From Polytrichum commune (Eukaryota > Streptophyta > Polytrichopsida > Polytrichales > Polytrichaceae), in NCBI GenBank assembly GCA_950295325.1, contig OX485803.1, forward strand, positions 39,941,554-40,005,553: a DNA stretch of 64,000 nt. The letters are read 5' to 3'. Position 1 is the stretch's first letter; each line of letters opens with the position of its first letter. The notes beneath the pieces were generated by a model. The model saw only the letters and a program-made list of their open reading frames with translations, searched no databases and had not been told where the DNA came from. Made by a program: the position numbers and the translations under genes. Positions 26,331 through 42,129 of the stretch are shown here, in pieces.

Positions 26331-29300
26331 ATGGCAGGCCTTTCACTTTGTTGCCTCATGCTGTTGCTCCTCCTGCCACACTATCATCGCGTGTATGCCC
26401 ATGAGGTGAGGTGAACCATGAATGGCTTAATTTACTTCATGCCATTTCAATCCTGATGTTGTTCGGATGTTGTTCATCAATTCTCGGGGCAATTCTGCGG
26501 GGGTAGAGCTCATGGGATAATTGAATCTATTATATGAAAAATGTGATTCTCTACAAGTTCTCTGTTGGAAAAACCTAAGGCTGTGTAATGTAGTGCAGCT
26601 CAGAGAGGAGGGTGATCCCTTCACATTCTGAGCAAGGATTTTGTCAGATGTGTGACGCATCATCTGGAATCCTGAAATCTTAGCATTGTCAATTCAATTG
26701 TATTTCAACCAGGCGGAAATCTTAGTGGGGACGTTACATCCACATTCTCGAGTAATATATTTTGTTTTGAACAAAAACCTCGAGCATTTTTTTCTTTCTT
26801 CCCTCTATTTAGGGTTTCTCAGATTAGGGTAACAGCTTCGTACAGTTCACTACGATTCGGGGTCCCAGCCTCTGAATGTCCTCCCTGTTGTCGTTTCGGA
26901 AATTGCAGGTAACCATGCCAGTGGTGATCAGCACTTGGGGTTTTGTGGATGCTGTGAGAGAAGCAGCTCTTGTACTAAAGGAAGGAGGTTCGGCTGTGGA
27001 TGCTGTGGTATATGGTTGTTCCACTTGTGAGCGCTTGCGCTGTGATGGATCAGGTACTAGTTTTATTGATTTGAGCACATGCAGCTTCGACTTACCCAAG
27101 TGCCAACGGACATGTTGATAAAGTCTTGCGTAGAGTGTGCATAGCATTGCGTGACTGGAGTTCACACAAGCGATCCACACATGTAATGAAAGGTGATCAT
27201 CCGCAGGCCTGATTTCTTGAATTCAAGAGGCTCAATGTTGTAATAGAGAATTCCGCCCTAGCCAGGCTTATGGTTACGGTTCTCGCCTCCGTCAATCAGA
27301 ACGCGTACACATGGGGAGTCACGTTCACGCTTGTTTGAAGGCGAACTCTTAAGGTGCATATTGATCAATGCATTAAGTTCCTGGACCCAATGTAAGGTCA
27401 TTTGCACTCTAGAGTTCTGGAGATGCAAGGATGTGAAAGTCACTGCTGAAATGCAGCAGAGGGTGGGCAGGATGCCATCAATATGAATGACAAAGAGTAT
27501 AGCTGAAGAGGAAGACATTGTTCACTGTGTTGTCATTGCTTGGCCATGGCATTCTAGCTCCTATTATTTCATCAGGGTCTGAGCCTGGCATTTGATGGAG
27601 CAGAGTTTAAATTAGCTGTAGAGATTGGATAAGCACTTGCACTTGAGAGAATAATGTTTGTGGGGCAACGTGATTCTCCACATTTTCTAAAATGTGCTTA
27701 CAGAACAGATGGGTTGAGTGTGGAAGCCAGTCTTCGTTCTGCATAATGGACTGAACATATACTGGGTTATCTTATGCAGTGGGCTATGGAGGAAGTCCAG
27801 ACGAGAGTGGGGAGACTACCTTGGATGCCATGATTATGGATGGGGTAAACCGCCTTCTCTCGCTAATCTACTTGGATTTTACCATCATTTGCATGCACAC
27901 AGCATGAGCAGTTTCAAGATTTGGAATTTCTGTGAAGGGTCAAATCCACACAGTCCAATGTGGGTATGCAAGCATATAATAGCAAATTATGTCATACCAT
28001 CTCTGACACAATTTAGACAAGTGTTTCCAGACGACGATGAATGCTGGAGCAGTTGGAGCATTGCGGTCAGTCAAAGGAGCAATCCAAGCGGCAAAGCTTG
28101 TGATGGAGCACACAGAACATACACTACTGGTTGGCAGTCAGGCCTCAGCATTTGCACTGTCGCTTGGGCTCCCTGGCCCCACCAACCTAAGCACAGACAA
28201 TTCTTTGCAGGTGTGTCATTTAAACCTCCTGAAGCGTCATGGCTTTTAGGTTTTGTTAATGGTGCAGCTAATGTACATTATCTGGCATTTCAACTGCATG
28301 CTTTGCTCAAAAGTTGTACAGTGCCAAAAGTACTCTCGAAGGTCCCTATTACTTGAGAGTGGTTGAGAGCTCGAAGGAAGGAGCCTTGTCATTGGTGGGG
28401 AGCCTCTTATGCATGCTTGTTCACTCAAACCCACTTTACACTTGACATTCCAACTTGAGAGCTTGAATTTTTTACTTAGCTTACAATGCTTAGATGGTGC
28501 CTTGATGGATCCCATGTGGAATGACAAGCTCCCAGTCAAAATCCTCAGCTACCTCATGAAGGTAGCTTAGGTATGTCGAGAGTTTGAGCTCTCATTTTGT
28601 GGCCCTCAAGCCATTGGCTTCTCATTTTGAGCATGTTTTGGCTTCTCATGATAGGTATTTTATTTAGTATCATCCCCCCCCTGGATATCTTACTTTGAGC
28701 ATGGCCACTTTGTACTTGCTCGGATTATTGAGAGCTTGAGGATTGGTCAAGCTCTCAATAGTTTGAGCTTTGGATGTTTGCTTGTGAACTCCAAGTATCA
28801 AACTCCTGAGTAATGCAAGTTCAAGCTCGCAACTCGAGGTTGAGTGTAAAGGGGGCTTAGTGAACATCATTGATTTGAGTCCACTGAATTGCTGGCAGGC
28901 TTGGACAGGCTGGCAAGAAGGAGGTTGTCAACCCAACTTTTGGCGTAATGTGTCTCCAGACAGTACCTCATACTGTGGACCTTATAAGGTTTCAGCTCTT
29001 TCCAGGAAGGGGTTTGACAGTGATTCTGTCAGGGATGGGCTCAGCAAGGAACTCCATGAGTCTTCATCTGCAAGAAGCATTGGTTATGGGAATCATGACA
29101 CCATTTCGATGGCTGTTATTGACAAAGTGAGGCTTTTCAATCCTTTAAAAGTTTACTTGCGGAAGGAGTTTGTATAATCCATGCAATCAATTAAATGTTG
29201 CAAGACCTTTTTTCAGCTTCCGTTGACAGACCATTGACCTGGGCAGATCTCATTTCTAAGTAAGGGTGCTGTCTTGACGATCGGGTAGAGTGGACGAATT

Positions 29301-30311
29301 GCTGCAGGCACCTCTACAAATGGAGCCAGCCATAAAATTCCTGGCAGGTAAATTGTTATATCTATAGTGATCTTTGTGAGAAGCACTTGGTAGATTGTTA
29401 TCAGGTGGAAGGGATTTTTGGCAAGTTGCTACACCCACCTACCTTTTCTGGTTGCTCTTTAAGTGTTCCAGGCACAATTTGTGGTCAATGAAGTCACCTT
29501 GCTATTTATAATGATGTAAAAGTCGACTTCAGGTTGTGGAATAATGTTGTCTCTTGATGTGAAAGCTTTTAGTAAGGAATTGATACGGGGAAGGCAAAAG
29601 GACTGATAATGATGATAGTAGGATAGAGCTCATTTTGGTAGTCCTTGCATTCTGAACTGCAGAGACAGAAACCCTGAAGGAGGTTCAATACTTAGTGATA
29701 CATGGAATAACCTGTAATTCTTGTGGGATTTCAGAGTAGGAGATGGTCCGATCATTGGTGCCGCAGCTTATGCTGACGACGATGTTGGTGCATGCGGTGC
29801 AACTGGTGATGGTGATGTTATGATGCGCTTTCTCCCCTGGTGCCTCTCATCACCCTTTTGTTGGTTCTTTTGGTGGCTCCTGTATTGTGGTTGGTAGCTT
29901 CCATTTTCCAGTCTTAGTAATCACATAATTTTCTTCTACTCGTGCATTTTGTATGTGCATCATATAGTCACAGCTATAGTGAAGCAAAACAGAGGTTGCT
30001 CCTTACATGTTCTGCAATAGAGTATGGATGTGCAGTAAGCGCTAAAAGTGATCATGTGTGAGTGGCACAGTTATCAGGTGGTCGAAAGTATGAGGCAAGG
30101 TATGAGCCCCTTGGAAGCTGCACAGGATGCAATAGCAAGAATACAGCGAAAATTTCCTGCCTTCATAGGAGCTGTGTTTGCAGTAAACAAGGAAGGTGTC
30201 CATGCTGGTGCTTGTTATGGTTGGGTGTTCACCTACTCCGTGCAAGATGCTAAAATGGCAAATCCAGAAGTATTCACTGTTCAGCCTATGAAGAGTGCAA
30301 ACAGAAAATAA
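26331..30311 (+). CDS. N4-(beta-N-acetylglucosaminyl)-L-asparaginase (aspartylglucosaminidase)
   Basis: Eight GT-AG exons join in phase to 365 codons plus stop: 26331-26405, 26908/26909-27053, 27780-27844, 28031-28210, 28899-29126, 29289-29347, 29735-29839, 30071-30311 (exon 2 taken from 26909). The enzyme cleaves the GlcNAc-Asn link left after glycoprotein breakdown and works in lysosome/vacuole-type compartments. Exon 1 is a signal peptide ([15 protein letters not shown] end). The family landmarks are present: [64 protein letters not shown], and [11 protein letters not shown] with the autocleavage/nucleophile Thr at about residue 223. [38 protein letters not shown] and HAGACYGW follow. It matches Arabidopsis At5g61540 in order and length. 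The linker before NHDT is species-variable. The gene appears intact. Confidence 0.95.
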
Positions 30312-31471
30312 AAGATGACTGCTTGTATTTTGTGATTGTGAACTAAACTGTATAGTGCGGACATCAGACTGCATAACTGCTCGTTTAAGGAGATGCTGGC
30401 TATGCCACCACCTTCTTAAAAAAATTCCTCTGGTGAGACATTTATTTTCCACAGATTGCTCAATTCTTTATCCTGACAATGGAGATAATGTCTTGGAAAG
30501 TGTACCACTGTGTTATGTGGGTAAGCCACTCAATAAAGAATGTGCTGGAAGAAGGCTGAGGATGATTCTAGCAATCGGGTCAGGAATTGCATTGTATACA
30601 CCTGGTTTTATATTCTCTGAGAGATTCAATATGTTTCCATTCAATTTCGGACCTGTCTGCTATGACAGGTCTTTGTGTACCTAAATATATTTATATCCTG
30701 TAGTGATTTGCTGATGGCCACATTTCTGAGGTCGCACTGTTGAGCAAGATCACACTTCTGAGGTTCTAGTGGGCCCCAAAATCCCTGGCGTGTAGGAGGA
30801 GCATCCTAAAATTCCTTACCTCAAGATGGCAGATTTATTGGACGCCACAAGCTGACTCAACATTTTCGGGAATACCCAGACGAAACTTCTAGGGCTAATA
30901 CCATCTACTTGCTCCGGCTGTTTTGTTGGTATATACATAATTCACTCATTTTTGGCAAATCACTTTTGAAGTTCTCTGTCCAATCACGTGCAGTTTAGTG
31001 GCATCTGTAAAAGTACGTGTGTGGTGACGTAGCATTAAATATATCAGCTAAAAGTGATTATTTGTTGCAAAGCCGTGGGAGTTCCAGGCGATTGGCAGTC
31101 CCACTGGTCCTCCTTTTTGACTTCATACATGTGCACTGGGTTTTACCAGTGACCTTTTCACCGAAGTAAGATCAAAATTCTTGTTGGGTGGGTCTGTCAT
31201 GGAACGTCTAAGCCACATGATGATGGTGTTTAACCGACGAAATAGTAAGGATAGATTTGATGGTGTGATGAGGAGGGTAAACAATCCTTGAAACCCATAA
31301 TATATCAATGCTTCAAGTGTGATGAGTTTGAATTGCACAAGGTAGACGTTTTGATAGGTGCTTATTGGGAAGTCGAACTTACATAGCCGGCCGTGAAATT
31401 CAATTTGATGAAAGCCTTCTCGAAGCCGCATGGGCACGCAGAAGCAGAGAGAAAGGGGAGAATATACCGAG
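30312..31471. other. 3' flank of the asparaginase gene and intergenic DNA
   Basis: No exon or element was recognised. The frame at 30355-30684 has no known motif. Confidence 0.4.
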
Positions 31472-31481
31472 GCCACGTGGC
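31472..31481. promoter_or_regulatory. Palindromic G-box upstream of the aminotransferase gene
   Basis: A perfect GCCACGTGGC lies about 208 bp before the ATG. G-boxes bind plant bZIP and bHLH factors, including light-signalling ones. Position and perfection suggest a promoter element; use is inferred. Confidence 0.55.
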
Positions 31482-31499
31482 AAATGGAGAACCCTAGAA

Positions 31500-31570
31500 G
31501 CTTCTCCTCCTTTGTCGCTCTTCTCTCTCCTCTTCTCCTCTCCTCTTCTATTGTTGTGCTCTTTTCTAAT
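31500..31570 (+). promoter_or_regulatory. CT-rich leader tract
   Basis: A nearly pure pyrimidine stretch (TCTTCTCTCTCCTCTTCTCC) lies 120-190 bp before the start codon and after the G-box, like a plant Y-patch or 5' UTR. Confidence 0.45.
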
Positions 31571-31688
31571 TGCTCCTTCTAAGTACCCTTTCATCACAAG
31601 TTGTCTTCACTTCCGCCATCGCCAACTTGAACCCTAACTTACACAGATCACGAGTGGTGCATGCTTGTGTGTGTGCACATTCTTCGAG

Positions 31689-35525
<3,837 letters not shown>

Positions 35526-37392
35526 TAATGTGGAACACACCTTGTCACCTAGTCAAACTCTTACTGCCCTACTTCCCACCATGTGTGGGTCTAGAAGGCT
35601 TTGGAAATCTAGCGGCAATTTTTGCACTTATAGCGGTTTTCAGTGATGGGAGGGAAGTCACACCCAGCTTGAGCACATGAAAATGGGGGTTATGTCCTCA
35701 AATTGCATAGTGGACGTGGAGTCTGTAGAAGACTTGGGAATTAGACAGTTTTGACAAACACACATCACATCGATGTCATTTCAAGTATTGGGATGATTTT
35801 TTTACTCAGATTATCAAATAAGAGGCTCTTGCTTCTCCAGACAACATGTGTGCAGATGGTTTTGTCCACGGTGTGTGGACTATATGTGGTCACTCCTTTA
35901 TTGGACACCTATATTTGAGTGGTGTTGAACCTAATTCCTTTGTCAGTTTTAGTGAAATAAGTGGTCTCTGGGCTGCTTTTCAGGGCTTTAATGTTGGATG
36001 AGTGAAAGGTACGCACATACGTGGTAATTCACTCTCCTAAACCCTCCTGGCCAATTTTACTCATATAGTAAAGTGTGAACATAGGGATGAATTTGAGTTT
36101 GACACACAAAAGAGTCTCTGAACGATGAATCTGAGACTGCATCCATGTTGCTGGAACAAACACTGAACAATCATTGTTGTAGATCTGCATCAATTGGACT
36201 TCAGAATAATTGGCTAAAAATATGAGTCTTGTACAATTATTGACATTGGAGATAGCCATTATGCCAAGAACTTCATTACCTTCTCCATATAGTGAATTTT
36301 CTCTACAACAGAGAACAATAGCATTTCGTAAAGGCCCTGAAAAGGTATTTTGTGAGCTTTTAATATAAATTCTCTTGTTTAATGAACAGTCTACCCCCGA
36401 TATGTGTTACCCCGATAAGTGTTAAAATAACATATGTGTTAAGGAAAATTGCACTCCCCAAGAAAACTCCAAAGATTACACTATTAGGTGTGAGTTTTTA
36501 ACTGTTAGGAGAATTTATAAAAAAATTATGCTTCCTTCTTGAATGAATTGACCTTGCTAAGTGTAAATTTGGTTGAAAGTGAGCCTATGAAATTTTATAA
36601 CGTTGATGATATTGGCATAATCCTAATCCTAAACCCCAAACCCTACTACCTTACTGGTTAAGCTAACATTGATATCTGCAGAGAGTGGCATTGAACCCAC
36701 TATGAATATACACGAATTCATCAATTAGGAACTGGAATTTGATTTAAGCAATCTCTACATACTTGTTGAGGAGGAAATTATAGGTATGCTTGATGAAAGA
36801 GATGAAGCAGATGACAATGTGCAAATTGGTGATGTGGTGGTAGATAGAGTAGGATTCAAGAATACTAAAATTGCACTACACTAAATATACCAATTAGTGA
36901 GGGATGGTACGGATTTGAATCACACGCACAATCTTGCCAAGTTTCATAGTTACCAAGGGCTAAAGTTGCTACTCAATGACACTAAATTCATGACAACTAT
37001 AAATTCTATGCTCATTTACCATAGATTTCAAGAAAATTCATGCGTGCCACATGCTTGCCAGTGAACAGAGCCAAGTGATGGTACTTCAAGTGAATAGTGC
37101 CAGTGCCAAGATGAACAATGCTTCCTAAATCTTTTGGTGGCACCAATTCATATTGTAAAGGAGTTTAGTATCACCTTTGCTAATTTCCCACACCCACTAC
37201 TTGGTATGTTTAGTGTAATGACCTTGAAACAAGTTTTGAAACAAAGACCTATTGATACTACATCTCTCATCCATAGCATTTGAGCAGTTCAAACGGAAAT
37301 AGGATCTTGGCGTGCACAAGGATCTCATCAACCTACAATAAATTTGTTCTTCCATCATCCATAGATATAAGATGACATTCACATCTTATGTA
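35526..37392. other. 3' flank of the aminotransferase gene and intergenic DNA
   Basis: The proximal part is the probable 3' UTR. No exon was seen beyond it. A short run of TAATCCTAAACC-like repeats occurs at about 36618-36650. Confidence 0.4.
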
Positions 37393-37683
37393 TAGTCTAA
37401 CCTTGATAATGTCACCCTTGTTAATAGAATACCTTGATATTGTCACCTAAAAGTTTGAAACCGATTTTCATAGTGTAAAACTCCCTCGTTATTATCCCTA
37501 TCACCCTTGGTAATGTCACTCTTTTTTTCCAAAATCCGTAGTGTAAATGTGATAATACCAAGTATGGATGGATTGTATGTGATGGTTGGATGGACAGATT
37601 GTAGTAGATGAAAGGGTCATGCGCCACCCCTGTGATAAATGCAATGCTATTCTTGGAACTTGATCGTGCACCAACCCTGAACG

Positions 37684-37750
37684 GTGTTGTCTATACACAG
37701 CACTCAAAGGTGTTGTCTATACACGGCACTCAAAGGTGTTGTCTTTTCAC
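37684..37750. repeat. Short tandem repeat of about 28 bp, three copies
   Basis: The unit GGTGTTGTCTATACACGGCA (plus CTCAAA) is repeated near-perfectly three times inside the pogo-like element. Confidence 0.8.
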
Positions 37751-37889
37751 GGCGTTGTCAAGACTTCTCGGCCTCTATGCACCCCACCTTCCGTCACATG
37801 TGTTCAATTGTGTGTCTTTTCACAGTGTTTTTCACGGTGTTCACGCATGTGGGCACAAGAAGAAGAAGAAGAAAGTCCGCCATATCGCC

Positions 37890-38412
37890 TATAGAGTGGA
37901 ATGCATATATCAACAATTTTGATGAACGTATGAAGTCCAAAATGGAGGAAGCACCTTTGGAATTGGGCAATCTCATCGCCGCATTGAATTTGGGTTTGGA
38001 TGTCGAAGGCAGGCCTGTAGAAAAGCTTTGTCCTTTGGAGTACATAAACATGGAAGGTGAAGATGATTTTGAGGTGGAATATTCTATTGAGGAGCTTGTG
38101 CAATTAGTGTAAGATGGCGAACAGGTTCTTGATTCCATGGAAGTAGACCCATTGATTGTTGATAGCAGTGATGATGAGTCTAAAGTAGTGAAGCTAAGCG
38201 ATGCACAAAAATATGCTAAAGATGTTTTGAATTTTATGGCTAGCCAAGGTTCTAAGATTTTCAACACTCTGGAGTTGTTAGGAATGGAAAAAATCCATGA
38301 CAAACTCATTAGAATTGGTGTTGCACATTTAACATCAACAAAACAATGTGACATTAGAAGCTTCTTTGTCATTAGTGAGAGGTCTGTACCTGATCTCAAT
38401 GACACATTATGA
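37890..38412 (+). pseudogene. C-terminal remnant of a pogo/Tigger-type DDE transposase
   Basis: Two open segments in consecutive frames are separated near 38110-38136 by a stop codon. The first contains an acidic stretch after NLIAALNLGLDVEGRPVEKL. The second has SSDDESK, then KLSDAQKYAKDVLNFMASQG, LELLGMEKIHDKL and a KQCDIRSFF end, which resembles the helical tail and QTxITDFF-type terminus of Tigger/CENP-B-like transposases. The helix-turn-helix and the catalytic DDD core are absent. It lies inside matching TIRs, which supports the assignment. Confidence 0.6.
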
Positions 38413-39544
38413 TGTGCTCTTGTTGTTATTCACAATTTTGAATTAGATCTTACATTCAAAAACATTGAAGTCTCGTATTTGTTATTTTCTTTTTTACATT
38501 GTAATTTTATTTTGATTTCCTACCTTTTTTTTTGATAATATCACATTATGCACAAATCTTCAAAATGTGACATTATCAAATATGTCACACCTTGTTTATA
38601 TCACTCTTTTTGGTGAAACGGATGGTGTGACATTATCAAGGTTAGACTGTATTACATCCTTTATTTTTATAACTTCGATTGTTTTTAAATCCCAAGATCA
38701 GGTGAGTGTTTCAAATTGCCTATGCTACCCCTGATAAGTGTTAAAACCACACAAGTTTCCTTGGTCTTGGCAGATGTCAAGGGTGGCCTGTAAGCACCTC
38801 ATGCTGTGTGTTTTCCCATGTCCCAGTGACATCTTATGTTTTTAATAAAATCTTATTGAAAATATTGGCCGAAAACGCTATAAACATTTCAAGTAACATA
38901 GCCAGATCGCATCTTCTCAAGCATCCACACTTGTTGGTCACTTTAGCACAAGTTGCGGTGGATGGAATTTATTATGCAAAGCCACCGCATGTGTTGTTCC
39001 GTACTCTAGAGTCTAGCTTATGGAGTACATGTTGGATCTTCTTTTTGTTGATGGTGTTGACATTCTCTATTCATTGGGCCTTTACACGGATTCTTAAGTG
39101 AGCTTTGCTTTTCCTTTAACTTCCACTTTCATGTAAAGAAGTGACAAGGTTGGATGGTCGCATGTCAACTCCAAGTGAAATACTTGTCACATATAGGAAT
39201 TAGGCACCATCACAAGTGCTCTAATGAGCTCTTCAAAGAGGCACCACATTCTTTGTGGATGACTAGAGTAGAGGCACCCATAACGGATCACTCAAGAGAT
39301 TTTACTCCAAATTTAAAGAAGTAATAAGGTGGTGCAAATGTGTCTTGAGTAGGAAGATAGATATCAGAAGAACAACAAAAAGATATTTTTGATAATGTTG
39401 GTCCTTAAATTGAGTTTACCATGATTTTTGAAAAAAACCCAAAGTTTGTCTGAACATATTACCAATGTCTAGAGTCTATCATAACCGCTCATTCCTCCTC
39501 ACTCTAGCACTCAAAACTAGAACATGTGTCACGGCACTATTGGC

Positions 39545-39620
39545 TCCACCTTGATCGAAATTCCGATACCCTATAGATTGCCGATGGGGTCCTAATCGGG
39601 AACATGTGCCTCTACGTGGC
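39545..39620 (+). repeat. Dispersed repeat, copy related to 46577-46645
   Basis: Both copies contain GATTGCCxATGGGxTCC, then ATCGGGAA, then TCTAC, over about 70 bp with many differences. The parent element was not identified. Confidence 0.5.
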
Positions 39621-40222
39621 TATCAAGGAGGAGCGGTGAGAAACGAGACTTATCATCACCGCTTTTATTGGGTTGGATGGTGGCTCAGCCTCTTCAATAG
39701 CTCATGTAGGGATGGTTCATGCCTTAGACTATGATTATTACACACGATTGGAACACTATGTCATTATGAGCTTTTGAGGGTTCAGTGCATTCAAATGGTT
39801 GGGTGGTATTGGGTTAAACAATAGCTCATTAGATAGACTTCGAGGAGGTACACAAATAGGATTCATCAATGCTTTGTTTTAGTAAGATTCAAGCATGATA
39901 TGAACATCACAAGATTCCACTCTTTGAAATATCATTGTGTTCAAATGGGTTGAATGACACTTGATGAGTGGTAGCAAGTTGGAGTGCGCTTGAGAACCAA
40001 GAAATATAGACCCTTCACTTGCTTTATTGAGTTCGAATCAAATTGATACATAATCTTGTTTCATGATATGATGGCTTCTTGGGTGTTGTCTTGGGATGAT
40101 GTCAAGTGCGGTAACCACGCCTTCTTACATGCTTCTTATAGGGGGATCTCCGGTTTTAACATTGTAGCCTATCACATTAGAGAGTGTTTTCACTCGGGGT
40201 TTATCTCACGTCATCAAAATTA

Positions 40223-40262
40223 TGTGTGTGTGTGTGTGTGTGTGTGTGTGGGGGGGGGGGGG
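40223..40262. repeat. (TG)n microsatellite followed by a G run
   Basis: About 13 TG units lead directly into a run of 13 or so G residues. Confidence 0.95.
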
Positions 40263-40976
40263 CAATAGTACATATTTATTTTCCCCAAAATATCATGAAC
40301 CTTATTTATTTCTACAAAACTAAGTGAACATTACACTTCCATATTTTGTAACCAAAATTTTCATTGAATACCCTTTTGTACACCCACATGATACCATACA
40401 TGCTACACATTGAGTCCCCACCGCCCAAGAGCAACATGTATTTACAAAATGATTGATATTCATAAAACCAAATACCGTGTGTGTTTGAACAACCCCAACA
40501 CATATTCAAGAACTTGTATATCATTGTGTTAAAGTCTTATTAAAGTTAGAGGTGGGAAAACGAAAACCCCTTGAACTAATATCAATATCAATTCCACAAA
40601 ATTGTTTGAATTCCTATACACCAACATGAACCTTTCAGTGTCTTTTAGATAACATGCATGAAACCTTCACAAGTTACATTATACTCACATAAATGAAGCA
40701 AACGAGGAGTCTATCTTTGTTCACTTTCTTTGAGACTTTCCAATAAGCTATTGCCCATCACATTCCACCCAACCATTTTAAATACAACAACCCATTCACG
40801 TCAATGGAAGAGCACTTCTTCTTCTTCTTCTTCTCATTTAAAGTGACTCCCCCCCCCCCCCCTACAACTACCTACAAACTCAAGTTACGGTGGGTCCCAA
40901 AAACTTGCGGTCGAAAACACCCCTTGATGAACCTCATTTTTGGACTCAAGATTGGACCCAAACTTGAAGGTCAATA

Positions 40977-41004
40977 TATTGTTATTGTTATTGTTATTGT
41001 TATT
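40977..41004. repeat. (TTATTG)n microsatellite
   Basis: Four to five tandem TTATTG units. A CTT run (40817-40833) and a C run (40850-40862) lie about 120-160 bp upstream. Confidence 0.9.
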
Positions 41005-41378
41005 AGGTTAAAGGGGATGGACATGATTTGACGGGTAATTGATGCCACTTTAGCAACACTTGATTGTTTTATACCTTGGACCGTGACCCTAGTGTAAACT
41101 CCTTGGATCCAAAATCTTGCTCTCAACTGCTAAGATTACTCAATTTTGAAGTTGTCTTTGGTCTTGGACCTTAATGTTAACCACCCTTAGATGTGCATTG
41201 TTTCAAATGATAAGTTCACAAGTTTTTGCTCAAATGACACCAATGAGAAGCCTATCTTGAGCAAAATTTCAAGGACTTTCCTACGAGTGAGCATTTGGTA
41301 CCTCCAGATTCTGCACAAGATGAATGCGTGAAGGACGACGACGATGTCATCCTCTATGGTTGTAAACAAGATCATCCG

Positions 41379-41402
41379 AAACCCTAACCCTAACCCTAAC
41401 CC
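41379..41402 (+). promoter_or_regulatory. Telo-box cluster upstream of the candidate snoRNA genes
   Basis: AAACCCTAACCCTAACCCTA is three adjacent copies of the telo-box core. Telo-boxes are common in promoters of plant snoRNA and ribosomal-protein genes. It lies about 200 bp before the first conserved non-coding unit, so a promoter role is plausible. It could instead be a small interstitial telomere-like tract. Confidence 0.45.
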
Positions 41403-41599
41403 GTTTTCCTTCCATGCCTATGGAGACACAAATTGCGCCGCCGAAACTCCAACAAATAGCCCCGATACTCGAACTATCTCTATCTCTTCCCTCACCTTCA
41501 TATGTTGTCGTTCTATTTGCTTCTTTCTGTCATGTGTATGTTGATTAGATGTGAGTGTTCTTCGGGTTCGAATCTATGTTACATGTGGAGGTGTAACCC

Positions 41600-41689
41600 T
41601 TGCGGATGATGTTGAAGATATGATATGCAGTCAATACTCAGCGGAGGTCTAGCATTCGTGCTTTGGGCCAGAAATGACAGCTGACGCAA
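41600..41689 (+). ncRNA. Candidate box C/D snoRNA, copy 1
   Basis: The segment is bounded by a terminal stem (TTGCG pairing with CGCAA). Just inside it lie a box C-like ATGATGT (41606-41612) and a perfect box D CTGA (41681-41684). The interior is almost identical to 41956-42045, while the DNA between copies has diverged. I could not match a guide segment to rRNA from memory, so family and target are unknown. Confidence 0.5.
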
Positions 41690-41761
41690 CCTTCGTGCTT
41701 TAGTTTTAGATCACATGAACAATTGAATTTGTAGTGTCTGATCTGGTAGACCGCCTCATCT

Positions 41762-41905
41762 TCTAGGCAGAGCATCCTGGCGGCCGGGCTTGAAACACCA
41801 CGGCTATGGCTTGAGATGTTTTGTGGTGTGGCCAGAGTAACGTAAACCCCTCCGGGATCTAGTGAACCCTGATCTAAGAACCTCGAAAGGGTTGCAATAA
41901 CAATC
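41762..41905 (+). ncRNA. Candidate structured RNA, H/ACA-like, copy 1
   Basis: A first hairpin is supported by CTGGC pairing with GCCAG and ACACCAC pairing with GTGGTGT. It is followed by AGAGTA, which fits an H box (ANANNA). A second hairpin is closed by AACCC/GGGTT, with ACA at 41900-41902. The nearly identical copy at 42130-42272 retains the stems and an AGATAA H-like box, but its ACA position does not match, so H/ACA type is tentative. Confidence 0.4.
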
Positions 41906-41955
41906 TATTAAACTCCTTTCTTTGTGCATGTGAGTGTTGGCAACCGGCATGGACA

Positions 41956-42045
41956 TTGCGGACGATGTTGAAGATATGATATGCAGTCAATACTCAGCGG
42001 AGGTCTAGCATTCGTGCTATGGGCCACAACTGACAGCTGACGCAT
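41956..42045 (+). ncRNA. Candidate box C/D snoRNA, copy 2
   Basis: This is the second copy of the 41600 unit. The terminal stem is slightly weaker (TGCG/CGCA), box C-like is ACGATGT and box D is CTGA (42037-42040). About 55 interior bases are the same as in copy 1 apart from single changes near the 3' part. The weaker box C suggests this copy may be decaying. Confidence 0.45.
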
Positions 42046-42129
42046 TGTTCCTGCCGAAGCTAGGCCTGTTTAGTGATGTTGTTCGTTTTAAGTTTTGTAC
42101 ATTCAGAAGTCTGATAAATGGCCATATCT

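Larger units (their letters stand above)
37393..38649 (+). mobile_element. Pogo/Tigger-like Tc1-mariner superfamily element, decayed
   Basis: The left end (TAGTCTAACCTTGATAATGT, continuing CAC) and the right end are inverted repeats of 23 bp with one difference at the outermost base. Both ends are flanked by TA, the target duplication of this superfamily. Extra copies of the GATAATGTCAC/GTGACATTATC motif occur inside both ends, as in subterminal transposase-binding repeats. The interior carries the C-terminal part of a transposase only, so the element is not autonomous. Confidence 0.85.
38650..41340. other. Intergenic repeat-rich DNA
   Basis: No gene was recognised. The stretch holds a dispersed repeat at about 39545-39620, a (TG)n-G run tract and small microsatellites annotated separately. 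Confidence 0.4.

Noticed and set aside
27718-28356. 212-codon plus-strand open frame
   Set aside because: It runs through asparaginase exons 3 and 4 in the wrong frame and across the intron. The spliced model explains the conserved sequence.
35900-35930. Shared ACCTATATTTGAGTGGTG with 6360
   Set aside because: An 18-bp match with no extension on either side; too short to support a repeat family.
37794-38405. 203-codon minus-strand open frame
   Set aside because: Antisense shadow of the pogo-type transposase remnant, Ser-rich with no family match.
41379-41402. Interstitial telomere
   Set aside because: Only three repeat cores, matching a telo-box cluster better than a telomere relic, especially with RNA-like units downstream.
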